DNA of 64,000 nucleotides. Origin: Phragmites australis (lineage: Eukaryota; Streptophyta; Magnoliopsida; Poales; Poaceae). The stretch covers positions 11,601,501 to 11,665,500 of the forward strand of contig NC_084942.1 of NCBI RefSeq assembly GCF_958298935.1, read 5' to 3'. The first letter of the stretch is position 1, and every line of letters starts with the position of its first letter. The notes beneath the pieces are model-generated. The model worked only from the letters and a program-made list of their open reading frames with translations. It had not been told where the DNA came from and made no database searches. The position numbers and the translations under genes are program-made. Of the stretch, positions 33,183 through 43,209 are shown one piece after another.

Positions 33183-36100
33183 TCCTCCCCCTCTTGAAAA
33201 GGAGTCGTCCTCGACTCAAGCTCATCTTCTTCTCCCAAATATGGCTTCAAATCTGAAATGTTAAAAGTGGGACTAACCCCAAACTCGGGAGGCAACTCAA
33301 GCTTATATGCATTGTCATTAAGCTTTGCCAAAATTTTATATGGACCAGCAGCACGTGGCATCAATTTAGACTTTCGCAAATCTGGAAATCTATCTTTTCT
33401 CAAATGCAACCACACTAAATCACCTGGTTCAAGTTGAACTTCCTTTCTACCTTGACTACCAGCAATTCTATACTTTTCAGTCATCTTTTCTATGTTCTCT
33501 TTAATTGAAGCATGCAATTTCAAAATAAAATCAGCACGCTCCGTAGCATCACTATGTACTCGCTCAGAAGTAGGTAGAGGCAAAAGATCAATGGGAGCAC
33601 GAGGGTTAAAGCCATACACTACCTGAAAAGGACTTACCTTGGTGGTGGAGTGAGCCGCCCGATTATATGCAAACTCAACATGAGGTAAACACTCTTCCCA
33701 CAGCTTCAAATTTTGCTTCAATATCGCTCGCAGCATTGTAGACAATGTTCTATTTACAACCTCTGTCTGACCATCTGTTTGTGGATGACATGTTGTAGAA
33801 AACAGCAGCTTTGTACCCAATTTGTTCCATAGCGTACGCCAAAAGTGACTCAAGAATTTTGCATCACGATCTGAAACAATAGTAGAAGGCATACCATGCA
33901 AGCGAACAATCTCTTTGAAGAAGAGGTTAGCAATATGAACGGCATCATCCGTTTTATGACAAGGAAGAAAATGTGCCATCTTAGAAAAGCGATCGACCAC
34001 AACAAAAACACTATCACTCCCCCTCTTTGTCCGAGGCAATCCCAAAACAAAGTCCATAGAAATATCAGCCCACAGAACCGAAGGAATAGGAAGAGGCATA
34101 TACAAACCCTGTGGATTCAATCGGGACTTAGCCTTTTGACACGTAGTGCATTGAGAAACAAAGCGCTCGACATCATGCCGCATCCTAGGGCAAAAGAAGT
34201 GTGTGGACAGCACATCCTCCGTCTTCTTAGCACCAAAGTGGCCCATCAAACCACCGCCATGTGCTTCCTGCAACAACAAGTGACGAACGGATCCAACTGG
34301 AATGCATAGACGGTTAGCTCTAAACAAGTATCCATCATTAAGCACAAATTTATTCCATGTACGTCCCTCTTTGCAATTCAAAAGCACATCTTTAAAATCA
34401 TCATCTCGAGCATATTGTCCCTTAATCGTTTCAAGTCCAAAAATACGATAATCAAGTTGAGACAACATGGCATAGCTTCGAGACAAAGCATCCGCAATCA
34501 CATTATCATTCCCCTTCTTGTGTTTAATGATGTAGGGAAACGATTCAAGAAATTCCACCCACTTAGCATGTCTACGATTCAGATTCGTTTGGCAACGAAG
34601 ATGTTTAAGTGATTCATGATCCGAATGAATAACAAATTCCTTAGGCCATAAATAATGTTGCCACGTTTCTAAAGAACGAATGAGAGCATACAATTCTTTA
34701 TCATACGTGGAATAATTAAGAACAGGCCCATGCAATTTCTCACTAAAGTAAGCAACGGGTTTACTTCCTTGCATCAAAACAGCACCAATGCCAACTCCAC
34801 TTGCATCGCATTCAAGCTCAAAAGTCTTACCAAAATCAGGAAGTTGGAGTAGCGGCGCGTGAGTAAGCTTGTCTTTCAAAAGAGCAAAAGAATCCTCCTG
34901 TGGCTGCCCCCAATGGAATGAAACACCCTTCTTGGTCAGCTCATGTAAAGGGGCAGCGATGGTGCTGAAATCCTTCACAAAACGGCGATAAAATCCTACA
35001 AGTCCAAGGAAACTCCGCACTTGTGTCACCGTCGAAGGTGTTGGCCAACTCTGAATGGCATGCACCTTGGCCTCATCCACCTCAATGCTCTGTGGAGTCA
35101 CAACATAGCCAAGAAACGAGACTCGTTCGGTGCAAAAGGTGCACTTCTCGAGGTTACCAAATAAGCGCGCGGCTCGCAAAGCATCAAAAACAGCACGTAG
35201 ATGATCAAGATGTTCAGATAAACATGTGCTGTAAATCAAGATATCATCAAAATAAACCACCACAAATTTGCCAATAAATGGGCGTAAAACCTCGTTCATC
35301 AAACGCATGAAAGTACTAGGTGCATTAGTTAACCCAAAAGGCATGACTAACCACTCATACAAGCCGAACTTGGTTTTAAAGGCAGTTTTCCATTCATCGC
35401 CCAATTTCATTCTAATTTGGTGGTAACCACTGCGTAAATTAACCTTAGAAAAAATCTTAGAACCACTTAACTCATCAAGCATATCATCTAATCGAGGAAT
35501 AGGATGACGGTACCGGATGGTGATGTTGTTAATGGCTCTACAATCGACACACATGCGCCAACTGCCATCTTTTTTTGGAACCAAAATGACAGGAACAGAA
35601 CAAGGACTAAGGCTCTCACGTACATACCCGCGGTCCAAAAGGTCTTGGACTTGGTGCTGAATCTCCTTAGTCTCCTCAGGGTTGGCCCTATATGCAACAC
35701 GGTTGGGCAAGCTCGCTCCAGGAATCAAATCAATTTGATGCTCAATCCCGCGAATGGGAGGAAGGCCTGGAGGTATCTCAGAGGGGAAAACATCTCTGAA
35801 CTCCTGCAAAAGGTTAGTCACAGGTGCAGGGAAAGTGCTAGCAATATCATCAATGGAAAATAAAGCATCTTTGCAAATCAAGGCATAGCAGCAAGTATCA
35901 TCATCATGAAGTCCAGAAAGATCAGATTTTGTTGCAAGCATGACAGGGGCTTTCAATTTAATTGCTTGCTGATTTTCAGGTTTAACATGAGGTTCATTTT
36001 TTGCACTTTCAGCTCTATCCTTTTCAGCTTGTACAATTTCAGCAGGAGTTAAAGGTAGCAAAGTAATTTTCTTTCCCTGATGCATGAAGGTGTATTTATT

Positions 36101-37804
36101 ACTTCTACCATGGTGACGTGCATCATTATCATATTCCCAAGGTCGACCCAACAAAAGAGAGCATGCTTCCATAGGTACTACATCACAATCAGCAAAATCA
36201 GAATATATACCAATGGAAAAATGCACGCGTACTGTTTGTGTTACCTTAACCTTGCCGGAATCATTAAACCACTGAATATGATAGGGGTGTGGCCGTGGTC
36301 TTGTGCCCAAGCCAAGCTTCTTGACCAAATCTAAACTCACCAAATTGTTGCAGCTTCCTCCATCAATTATAACACGGGCACGTCGATTGTTGATGACGAA
36401 GAAAGTTTGGAACAAATTATGGTGCTGCTGCCTCTCTGATTGCTCAAGCTGAGTACTAAGGACACGCTGCACAATAATGTTCCGGAAACCCGCCGTGGCA
36501 GCACCACCCAAAGCATTGGCATCATACATGTTGTCATCGCCGGAAACGGCACTCGTGTCATCATCCTCATCAACATCCGAAGCACTAATGTAGCCATCAT
36601 CTGTAACAATGTACGCCCGTTGGCTAGGGCAATCCTTCTTCACGTGGCCAAGCCCATGGCAGCGGTGGCACTGAATGCTCGAAGTGCGACCACTGGAAGG
36701 CGCTGAATCTGATTTCTTGGCGGGTACCTGCAAAGAAGGCTTACCAGCGGCCTGAGGGCAAGATGGAGACGAGGCTGAAGGTCGCGTGCTCGCTGGTGGT
36801 GGTAGTGGTGGTACGCGGGCACTCGAAGGAGGTGCTGATGTAGTCGTCTTTGGCGCATAGGAAGCGCCAAAATTACTCCGGGTTTTATGCTGTTGGCGTC
36901 CCTGCAATTCCTTCTCTGCAAGCATAGCAAACTGGAACAACTGGCCGACAGAGTTAAATTCCTTAAAATCAACTATGTCCTGAATTTCACGCCTCAATCC
37001 CGAGTAAAAACGACAAATGGAATCCTCATTCCCCTCCACGATGCTACAACGCATCAACCCCTTTTGAAGGTCACCATAATAATCCTGCACAGATTTATCC
37101 CCTTGCTCTAAACGCATCAATTTCTTACGCAAGTCTCTATGATAAGATGGGGGAACAAATCTATCACGCATAGCCACCTTAAGTTCTTCCCACGTGGTAG
37201 GTAAAGCACCATCTGCAGCTAAGCCCGTCCACCAAATGATAGCAAAATCTTTAAACTCACTAGTGGCTTGTCTAACTCTATGTTGCTCAGGCACAAGGTG
37301 GGAACAAAACTTCTGCTCTACTGTCATCTCCCAATCCAGATATCCCTCAGCATCATAATGACCCGAAAAAGATGGTATTGTGAATTTAATCTTAGCATAA
37401 GGATCATCGGGTACACGATTATTATTACCATGCTGATGGTGAGCACCACCCATACCTTCTGTGTTGGTGCGGAGACGACGTCGTAGGCGTGCTTCCTTGG
37501 TAGCTGCTTCAACGTAATTACCGTTGGCATCAAACACCGCGTCATCTGGAAAGCGTGGACTGGTGTTCTGTGGGTGTGGAGGTGGACGTGCCTCCAATGC
37601 AGCAATTCTATCAGTGAGCTCGGACACCCGTCTGTCCACCCGCTCCAGCATGGTGCCAAGCTGCATTGCAATAAGCGCGTCATGGACAGACTTGCGGACC
37701 GTTTCCTCCATCTTTTCCTCCATAAGCTGCCGAGCAGCTTCTAGCTCTTCGCAACTGACACATTCGTTGAAATCTGTGGGAATCTTCATATCATCTCCTG
37801 CCAT
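32873..37804 (-). CDS. CRM Gag-Pol polyprotein (intact)
   Basis: Open from the ATG at 37804 ([12 protein letters not shown]) to the stop at 32873-32875; the open frame extends eight codons upstream without an ATG. Order, numbered from the first open codon (add 8 to ATG numbering): Gag with an N-terminal coiled coil about 25-80; capsid-like region about 150-330; CCHC knuckle [14 protein letters not shown] near 385; protease [12 protein letters not shown] near 486 (DGG in place of the usual DSG or DTG); RT catalytic [10 protein letters not shown] near 858; RNase [15 protein letters not shown] near 1010; integrase HHCC near 1190-1235 and the DDE motifs near 1255, 1320 and 1350; GPF/Y module [10 protein letters not shown] near 1490. 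The last 103 residues are encoded in the LTR ([16 protein letters not shown]) and correspond to the CRM C-terminal region thought to target centromeric chromatin. No stop or frameshift. Confidence 0.93.
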   Translation of the reverse strand: MAGDDMKIPTDFNECVSCEELEAARQLMEEKMEETVRKSVHDALIAMQLGTMLERVDRRVSELTDRIAALEARPPPHPQNTSPRFPDDAVFDANGNYVEAATKEARLRRRLRTNTEGMGGAHHQHGNNNRVPDDPYAKIKFTIPSFSGHYDAEGYLDWEMTVEQKFCSHLVPEQHRVRQATSEFKDFAIIWWTGLAADGALPTTWEELKVAMRDRFVPPSYHRDLRKKLMRLEQGDKSVQDYYGDLQKGLMRCSIVEGNEDSICRFYSGLRREIQDIVDFKEFNSVGQLFQFAMLAEKELQGRQQHKTRSNFGASYAPKTTTSAPPSSARVPPLPPPASTRPSASSPSCPQAAGKPSLQVPAKKSDSAPSSGRTSSIQCHRCHGLGHVKKDCPSQRAYIVTDDGYISASDVDEDDDTSAVSGDDNMYDANALGGAATAGFRNIIVQRVLSTQLEQSERQQHHNLFQTFFVINNRRARVIIDGGSCNNLVSLDLVKKLGLGTRPRPHPYHIQWFNDSGKVKVTQTVRVHFSIGIYSDFADCDVVPMEACSLLLGRPWEYDNDARHHGRSNKYTFMHQGKKITLLPLTPAEIVQAEKDRAESAKNEPHVKPENQQAIKLKAPVMLATKSDLSGLHDDDTCCYALICKDALFSIDDIASTFPAPVTNLLQEFRDVFPSEIPPGLPPIRGIEHQIDLIPGASLPNRVAYRANPEETKEIQHQVQDLLDRGYVRESLSPCSVPVILVPKKDGSWRMCVDCRAINNITIRYRHPIPRLDDMLDELSGSKIFSKVNLRSGYHQIRMKLGDEWKTAFKTKFGLYEWLVMPFGLTNAPSTFMRLMNEVLRPFIGKFVVVYFDDILIYSTCLSEHLDHLRAVFDALRAARLFGNLEKCTFCTERVSFLGYVVTPQSIEVDEAKVHAIQSWPTPSTVTQVRSFLGLVGFYRRFVKDFSTIAAPLHELTKKGVSFHWGQPQEDSFALLKDKLTHAPLLQLPDFGKTFELECDASGVGIGAVLMQGSKPVAYFSEKLHGPVLNYSTYDKELYALIRSLETWQHYLWPKEFVIHSDHESLKHLRCQTNLNRRHAKWVEFLESFPYIIKHKKGNDNVIADALSRSYAMLSQLDYRIFGLETIKGQYARDDDFKDVLLNCKEGRTWNKFVLNDGYLFRANRLCIPVGSVRHLLLQEAHGGGLMGHFGAKKTEDVLSTHFFCPRMRHDVERFVSQCTTCQKAKSRLNPQGLYMPLPIPSVLWADISMDFVLGLPRTKRGSDSVFVVVDRFSKMAHFLPCHKTDDAVHIANLFFKEIVRLHGMPSTIVSDRDAKFLSHFWRTLWNKLGTKLLFSTTCHPQTDGQTEVVNRTLSTMLRAILKQNLKLWEECLPHVEFAYNRAAHSTTKVSPFQVVYGFNPRAPIDLLPLPTSERVHSDATERADFILKLHASIKENIEKMTEKYRIAGSQGRKEVQLEPGDLVWLHLRKDRFPDLRKSKLMPRAAGPYKILAKLNDNAYKLELPPEFGVSPTFNISDLKPYLGEEDELESRTTPFQEGEDDEDIPPTDPNETPQVAVQGPITRARARLLNLQVNSFLSNSFCEFENKSLPNDLIVLRNTGEDQQGHGEGLRGVEGQRGRPVQDGGPNRFDFVSVSDSRNSPH
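33183..33193 (-). other. Polypurine tract of the CRM element
   Basis: Minus-strand AGAGGGGGAGGA immediately before the 3' LTR start TGATGAGG. It lies inside the gag-pol coding sequence because the frame continues into the LTR. Confidence 0.85.
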
Positions 37805-37828
37805 TGTAAACACCAAAAACAGGAACAA

Positions 37829-39107
37829 ACAGTGAAGGTTATCCCTAATAATCCAACTATGCTCTCTCTGGTAATCCGACTACGCTCTCTTTGGTGGGAA
37901 AAGGCACACACTCTAATGCGTCTTACTGAGCGCTTACAAGTATCTTACGAAAAACACAATACAGAGGACGGTACAATCGGAGGCTGGTTCGTGATACTTA
38001 CCGAGAAGGAGTGAAACCGTGATTGCAAGGTCAAAACTGTATTGATCAGAAGATGATATGTGGAGCTCGGAGGGCACACAAAAAAAAATGTATGTGAGTG
38101 GAACACAATTCAATAACAGATAGCAATGCTGAATAAAGGTCCAAAGTACACTTGTCCTAGTTGCTGGCCTATACGTGTCCTAGAACAGGAGTGCTAACAA
38201 GGAAGGCTCGAGTATGGATAGGAGAAACAACAGCAACTCACGGACTAGGCAAAAACCAGCACAATTCAGCAAAACAGCCTCTCTGGAATCGAGCTCAATG
38301 GACGCTATCGTGACAGCCAGGCACTAGTAGGAATCAAAATCTTTCACTTTTTTCTTTTATTTTTTTGATATTTTTTTCTCCAATAGGCATACTGGAAAAG
38401 GAACCACACAAAGTTTCAGCTCAATCAGACTTAAGATGTGGCCTAGGAAATTTCTGCAAAATCTTTAAAAAGCGTGCCAAAACTTCGAAGCTCGAACAGA
38501 CAATTTTCTGAGACGAATTTGGGGATTCTAAAATCGTCAAAACTGGCGAAGCGGGTGGCCAGTGGATGGGAAATTTCGTGTAGATGTCCGTAGAATCAAA
38601 AATTTCCTGATTCGGAGTCCGTATGAGGGAGTTATGGCTGTTTGAAATTAGGGCTTCCGATTATGATTTTCAGATGGGGAAAAACACAATCGGCTTGGCG
38701 GTGGGGGGGTGATACGGTGGCAGCGGATATATGGACACTGGTCTGGAGTGGCGTGGTGATCTGGGTAGGTGTATATGATGGTGGAAACTGGTGGAATTGA
38801 TGAACCCTAGCACCGGATCAAACAAATATGGTAGGAAAACGACGATAAAAAAATTGCGCGGCTATGAGCTGTGGAGGTGGCGGCTAGGGTTGCAAAGGGG
38901 AAACACAATTGAACTAAAACACGCACTAAACCAGCAACAAAGACACGACTAGGACATAAACTCAACACTACGGACTCTGAAAGTGACTATGCAAAGGCTA
39001 AACACGGTTGTAGGACGGGTAAACCAGAACCTAAATTTTTTGTTTTTGTGGACTATGGGACGAAAGACAGAAACACACGCGAACTAGGGTAAGCCTGACG
39101 GTTATAC
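37829..39107 (-). other. 5' leader of the CRM element
   Basis: About 1.28 kb between PBS and gag without a substantial open frame. It holds an A-rich and T-rich tract near 38345-38380 and several GATTTTC-like words. No gene is seen. A splice acceptor or packaging signal may lie here, but nothing stands out. Confidence 0.6.
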
Positions 39108-39125
39108 CTGAGTCTCTGATTACCA
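39108..39125 (-). other. Primer binding site of the CRM element
   Basis: Minus-strand TGGTAATCAGAGACTCAG lies two bases inside the LTR end. It resembles the initiator-Met PBS TGGTATCAGAGC but has an extra A and a changed base after CAGAG. Confidence 0.75.
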
Positions 39126-39127
39126 CT

Positions 39128-40047
39128 TGATGGGAACAGGGGGTCCCGATCTTCCGTCAGGTGGGGATAACTATCGATTTGGTGGAGATTTGACACAAAC
39201 GATCCGGCTTCCAATCAATAAGATTCGAACCCCGCAATCGCAGCACCACTTCTCCTCGGGTTATCAACCGTGCGCTGCGCGATTGACCTCGCCACGAAGG
39301 CTAATCCTTGCCTGCGAATCGAAGACACAAGCAAGAACCAAGAAGAACACAATCTGGAAAATTGCAGATGAATTGATTAAGCTCACAAGTTGGGGTCTCA
39401 CAAACCGATCTAGCGGCGAACTGTTCTTGACAGATTAACTTAAGCAAAAACCCAGCCCTAAACGACGGCACGACGGCTGTTTATGGAGACTCTAGGGTCG
39501 CGCAAGACCCTCTGGACGCGCCCCTATTGGGCTCCAACACGATACAAGGCCCAAAGACCAAAATACGACGTCGCATCGCCGAGACAGATTTTGGACGTCA
39601 ACTTGTTCGGACGATTCCTGTTAACTCCAGATGAATTTGAGCCTGATACTAGTGCCATTGGAAGCGTCTTGAAATTATCTTTCCATCCATATATAGTACG
39701 CCCAAATCCGACTCCGTATGCAACCTGGGCGTCCGTTTTAGTGCGGGCTGTTTCTGGAGTCCGAAACAGAAACGAAATCGAATCGGTTTGGGCCTCCATC
39801 TTGAACCGGACGTCCGCGCTGGCCCTCCACGCCTCGAAGGCCTTCTCCATGCCCTTGCTGGTCCTCTCCTGTGTTCCTAAGTACAATTAAATCATTAGGT
39901 AGCGATTTATTCTCAAACTCACAAAAAGAATTGCTTAGGAACGAGTTCACCTGTAAATTTAAGAGTCGAGCGCGAGCGCGAGTAATTGGACCTTGCACAG
40001 CAACTTGAGGAGTTTCGTTTGGATCCGTAGGAGGAATGTCCTCATCA
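39128..40047 (-). repeat. 5' LTR of the CRM element (920 bp)
   Basis: Identical to 32263-33182 except A instead of G at 40035. It carries an unexpressed copy of the gag-pol 3' coding tail (stop at 39738). Confidence 0.93.
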
Positions 40048-40532
40048 TGCGGGCCCCACGTGGTGGTGACTCGGGTGAAGGCGGCTCAGCACGGGGCGTC
40101 TTCGTCATGGCGGCTGACGGGCGCGCGCGGGATCGGGCCGAGAGAGGTCGTCATGGCGGCTCAGCATGACCCAAGCGGGAGAGAGGCGGGGGCTGAGCAG
40201 GCCAGATGGGCCAGGCCGAAAGGAAGTTTGGGCCGGGGGGAAAGAAATGAAAATAGGCAGCCTGAGAGAAGGTTTATTCCAATTTTTTTTAAACACAATT
40301 CAAATTTAAATTCAAAGCAAATCCTCTTCAAATAAAATCCATCAAAAGCCAAATAAAAATCCTATTTGCCTAATTCAGCATGAATGCATGATAATCAATT
40401 ATATCCTATGTCAAATATATTTTCTTTTATATAAAATAGGATTTTAGTCTTTTTAATTATTTAAACTCATATTAAATTCTAGCAAATTTTAAGAAATTTC
40501 TAAAGGTGGAAAAATTAGGGTGTTACAAGCAG

Positions 40533-41150
40533 CCTAGTCAGGTCAGCGATGCAAAACCTGTAGACATGGATGCTGCACTACTTGAACACGAGCTAACTTA
40601 GATGATGCCATTCTGAGCCTATCTCTCATAGTAACTCGGGTCCTCGATAGGTTGAAAGCCTACTCGAAACACTTGGTGAAGGAACTTCCCTCGGTACTAT
40701 GGGTCATTGGCACCTCGACTAATAGAGCCACCGGTGAAACTCCTTTCTTCTTGATCTACGGAGCAGAGGTAGTGCTTTCGATTGAGTTGCAGTTTGGATC
40801 TCCATGAGTGAAAAGTTACTCGAAAGAAGGGCAAGAGCAGTTGTGGGTAGACAATATCAACTTCCTTGAGGAGTATCGTGATCAAGCATCCATACGAGGA
40901 GCTAAGTATCATCAAGCATTACATAGATATCACAGTAAAAAATCTAGCCTAGGAAACTCACTGCTGGGGACATTGTTCTATGAAAGGTGAAGAAACAGTC
41001 TAGGTGCCACAAGTTATCACCTAAGTGGGGAGGACCATACATATTAGTCAAAGTCACTCGACCTGGATCAGTGCGATTGTCTACTATAAACGGTGAAGCA
41101 CTTGAAAACTCATGGAACATCGATCAACTCCGATAGTTTTATTCATAAAT
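40533..41150 (+). pseudogene. Element D: integrase C-terminal relic
   Basis: Resumes element D after the solo LTR. The plus-strand frame shows SQVSDAKPVDMDAALL near 40540-40590, then RVLDRLKAYSKHLVKELPS, and the conserved end of the Tat integrase core (GETPFFLIYGAEVVLSIEL near 40730-40790). The C-terminal region (LEEYRDQASIRGAKYHQAL near 40865-40920) follows. The zinc module and most of the DDE core are absent between the two blocks, so a deletion precedes 40640. Stops are at 40806 and near 40988. Confidence 0.75.
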
Positions 41151-41438
41151 AAGGTAAATTGAAGGTAAGTCAATTACATTTAATTTGACTAACTATTCTA
41201 TTACATACTTTCTCGTCTAGCTCTTGCAAACAGTGAAGATCCACCGCCTCCAAGAGTTCAAAAGTATGTGCAAAAAGAGAGCACGAGGTGGAACCCTACT
41301 TGCCCTCGAACGAGTTGAGGAACCTCTTCTACTCTTCCTTGGGGCGACAGCTAATTGCCTCAGGGACCAGTCGCTAGCCAGCAAAACGGCTAGGGAAAGT
41401 GGCCGAGGTGAAGACCTTATCCGTGCTAGAGCTGCTGA

Positions 41439-41837
41439 CTAATGACAACGATGCCGAAGGACCCTCTGCGGGATGCGAAGATGATCTAGATGTTGTTGAC
41501 GGAGGCGACACCACCAGAGACTCGAGGCTCCATCGCCGAATAACTCATCTATGACTTGGTCAATGATCTTTTCAAGATCATCACCGTCTTCATCTTTGTC
41601 CTGCGCATCCTGCGTTGCTTGCTCATGCGCCTCTTGTTCCGTGGCATCAGCCTCGAGGAAGCGTGGAGGTGCCATGTGAAGGGTCTAACACCTCCAGCGC
41701 ACATTTTGCATCCTCTTCTCGTCAGAGGAGATGATGATGATTCCTAGCAGAACCATGGTGAGAGGCTCTGGAGAGGGAGGTGCTACTTCTTCGATTTCTT
41801 GGCATTGCTTGGGAGTTGACGATGGATTGGAGGCCAT
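41439..41837 (-). pseudogene. Small antisense ORF in element D, acidic, frame-shifted
   Basis: Minus-strand ATG at 41837 (MASNPSSTPKQCQEIEEV) opens a 50-codon frame to 41685. A second frame resumes downstream (MAPPRFLEADATEQEAHEQ), rich in D and E (DAQDKDEDGDDLEKII), to 41439. A near-consensus TATA box is about 85 bp upstream of the ATG. It runs opposite to gag-pol, 3' of pol, where Tat elements carry antisense extra ORFs. I do not recognise a domain. The frame change between the two halves could be a frameshift or an unseen intron. Confidence 0.45.
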
Positions 41838-41920
41838 TGTCTCAAGGTCTACAGATCCTACTGAGCAATGCACAATGAAGGACGAAAGGAGATTGGGTGA
41901 AAAATAGATGGCATCGAGTC

Positions 41921-41933
41921 CCCCTATTTATAG
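41921..41933 (-). promoter_or_regulatory. TATA box for the small antisense ORF of element D
   Basis: Minus-strand CTATAAATAGGGG, close to the plant TATA consensus, 84-96 bp upstream of the antisense ATG at 41837. Confidence 0.55.
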
Positions 41934-42169
41934 TCATGGGAATGGGTAAAACTATGGAAATGGAATTGTCAAGATCTGATAGCACTGGTTGCGGTTTCGA
42001 TGTCACCTTGGTTGTGTGGTGCGTTAGGTGGAAACCAAGACATTATGGCATATCCAATCCCTTTTGCGGCAGGATGCTATGTCATTATAGAACGTCAAAT
42101 CAGGAGTGGATTTTTAATATTCACTTACCCAACGATTTGAATTCACTTGATGACCATAACATAACTACA

Positions 42170-42660
42170 GACGTATACTCGGGGGCTGACGGCTTTGAGC
42201 ATGTGGTCGAGGGTAATGAGTCAATGCTTATGCTCTACTGTCCATTCGATCTAGTCATCGAGTAGAGAGTTGGGGCTACATCATGTATTTTTGATGCTTT
42301 TGCCTTACTCTCTATCTTGGTCGCCATGACAACTACAGAGTTGGGGGCTACATTGCATAATGTTAGTGCTTATGCTGTACTTTCTACTAGATCTAGTCAT
42401 TGAGCGAAGAGTTAGGGGCCACATCGAGTATTCTTTCTGATGCTACAACTCTACTATCTGTCTTGATTATCACAACAAATAGAGAGTCAGATGCTACATC
42501 ATATACTTTCGATGCTACGGCTTTATTCTCCACTCGATCCAATCATCGAGTAGAGAGTTAGGGGCTACATCATGTATTTTCTATGGTATAGGTATGTTCT
42601 TTCTTACTCTCCGATCAGGAAAAATTCTCCTCGACTAGAGAGTCGGGGACCACATAATAA
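42170..42660. repeat. Tandem repeats in element D (GGGGCTACAT family)
   Basis: The word pair GAGAGTTGGGGGCTACAT and ATCTAGTCATCGAGTAGAGAG recurs with variants near 42180, 42255, 42340, 42400, 42485, 42550 and 42630, at spacings of roughly 60-90 bp. The units also share GATGCTnnnGCTnTACTCT. Tandem repeats between pol and the 3' LTR are usual in Tat elements. From 42661 to 43209 I see no gene. Confidence 0.65.
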
Positions 42661-43209
42661 TATCATATTTTGTAAACACATGTTTTTTGCAAAAATTTAT
42701 TGGCTACACCAGATAGAACTAATAGAGACATGTGTTAAGTCGATGACATGCAACTACACTCATAAGGCATAACGGCATCAGAGATTGTCAGACATCTCAC
42801 GCCCAACTGCAAACAAGGTTTTGAATTCTAATCGGTGCAACATGTGTTTTCTATGGAGTTCATGTTCGTATGCTGGATAAGTACACAAGTTGGTAAAAGT
42901 TACAAAAATCACCTAATTGTCTCTCTTTTTCTAGTATTGCACTAGTCTTTTCTTTATTCTTGTGGTTACCTCGAGTGATTACTCAAGGGCCAATGCATTT
43001 AACAGTATGTCTAGTTGAGCTTTCAGATGTCAACAGATATGCAATCACTCAGTTTCGAGGATGCTCATAACATGTGCTAATCAGTATTGCATCTACTTCT
43101 GCTAATTCTATTTCATCAACAAGGAAATAGTAGACAATAGCATAACAGATAAGCAAAATAAAAGTAGTGTTACAGGCATCCCCAAATCATAGATCAAGTC
43201 TCAAGTGTT

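Larger units (their letters stand above)
32263..40047 (-). mobile_element. Complete CRM-type (centromeric chromovirus) retrotransposon, 7785 bp
   Basis: Flanked by TGCGG at 32258-32262 and 40048-40052. Both LTRs are 920 bp and differ at one base that I can see (G at 33170, A at 40035). PBS, leader, a single open gag-pol frame and PPT are all present. The C-terminal coding region runs into the 3' LTR, the C-terminus has no classical chromodomain, and the LTR ends are TGATGAGGAC and CCCATCA; these are hallmarks of the CRM clade as I know it. It is the youngest element in the window and structurally intact. Confidence 0.92.
29667..40527 (-). repeat. Tekay-type solo LTR split by the CRM element
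   Basis: Outer ends TGTCACACCC (29667) and GGGTGTTACA (40527) are flanked by AGCAG at 29662-29666 and 40528-40532, a perfect target duplication. Removing the CRM insertion (32263-40047 plus one TGCGG) leaves about 3.07 kb that aligns with the solo LTR at 49417-52622. The LTR is in minus orientation: TGTAACACCC starts it at 40527. A TATA box (minus CTATATAAC) is at 32152-32160. No internal sequence remains, so this is a solo LTR. Confidence 0.9.

Noticed and set aside
39127..39890. Plus-strand frames duplicated at 32262-33025 and 39127-39890 as real genes
   Set aside because: They are antisense shadows within the two identical CRM LTRs, and the sense frame encodes the Gag-Pol tail.
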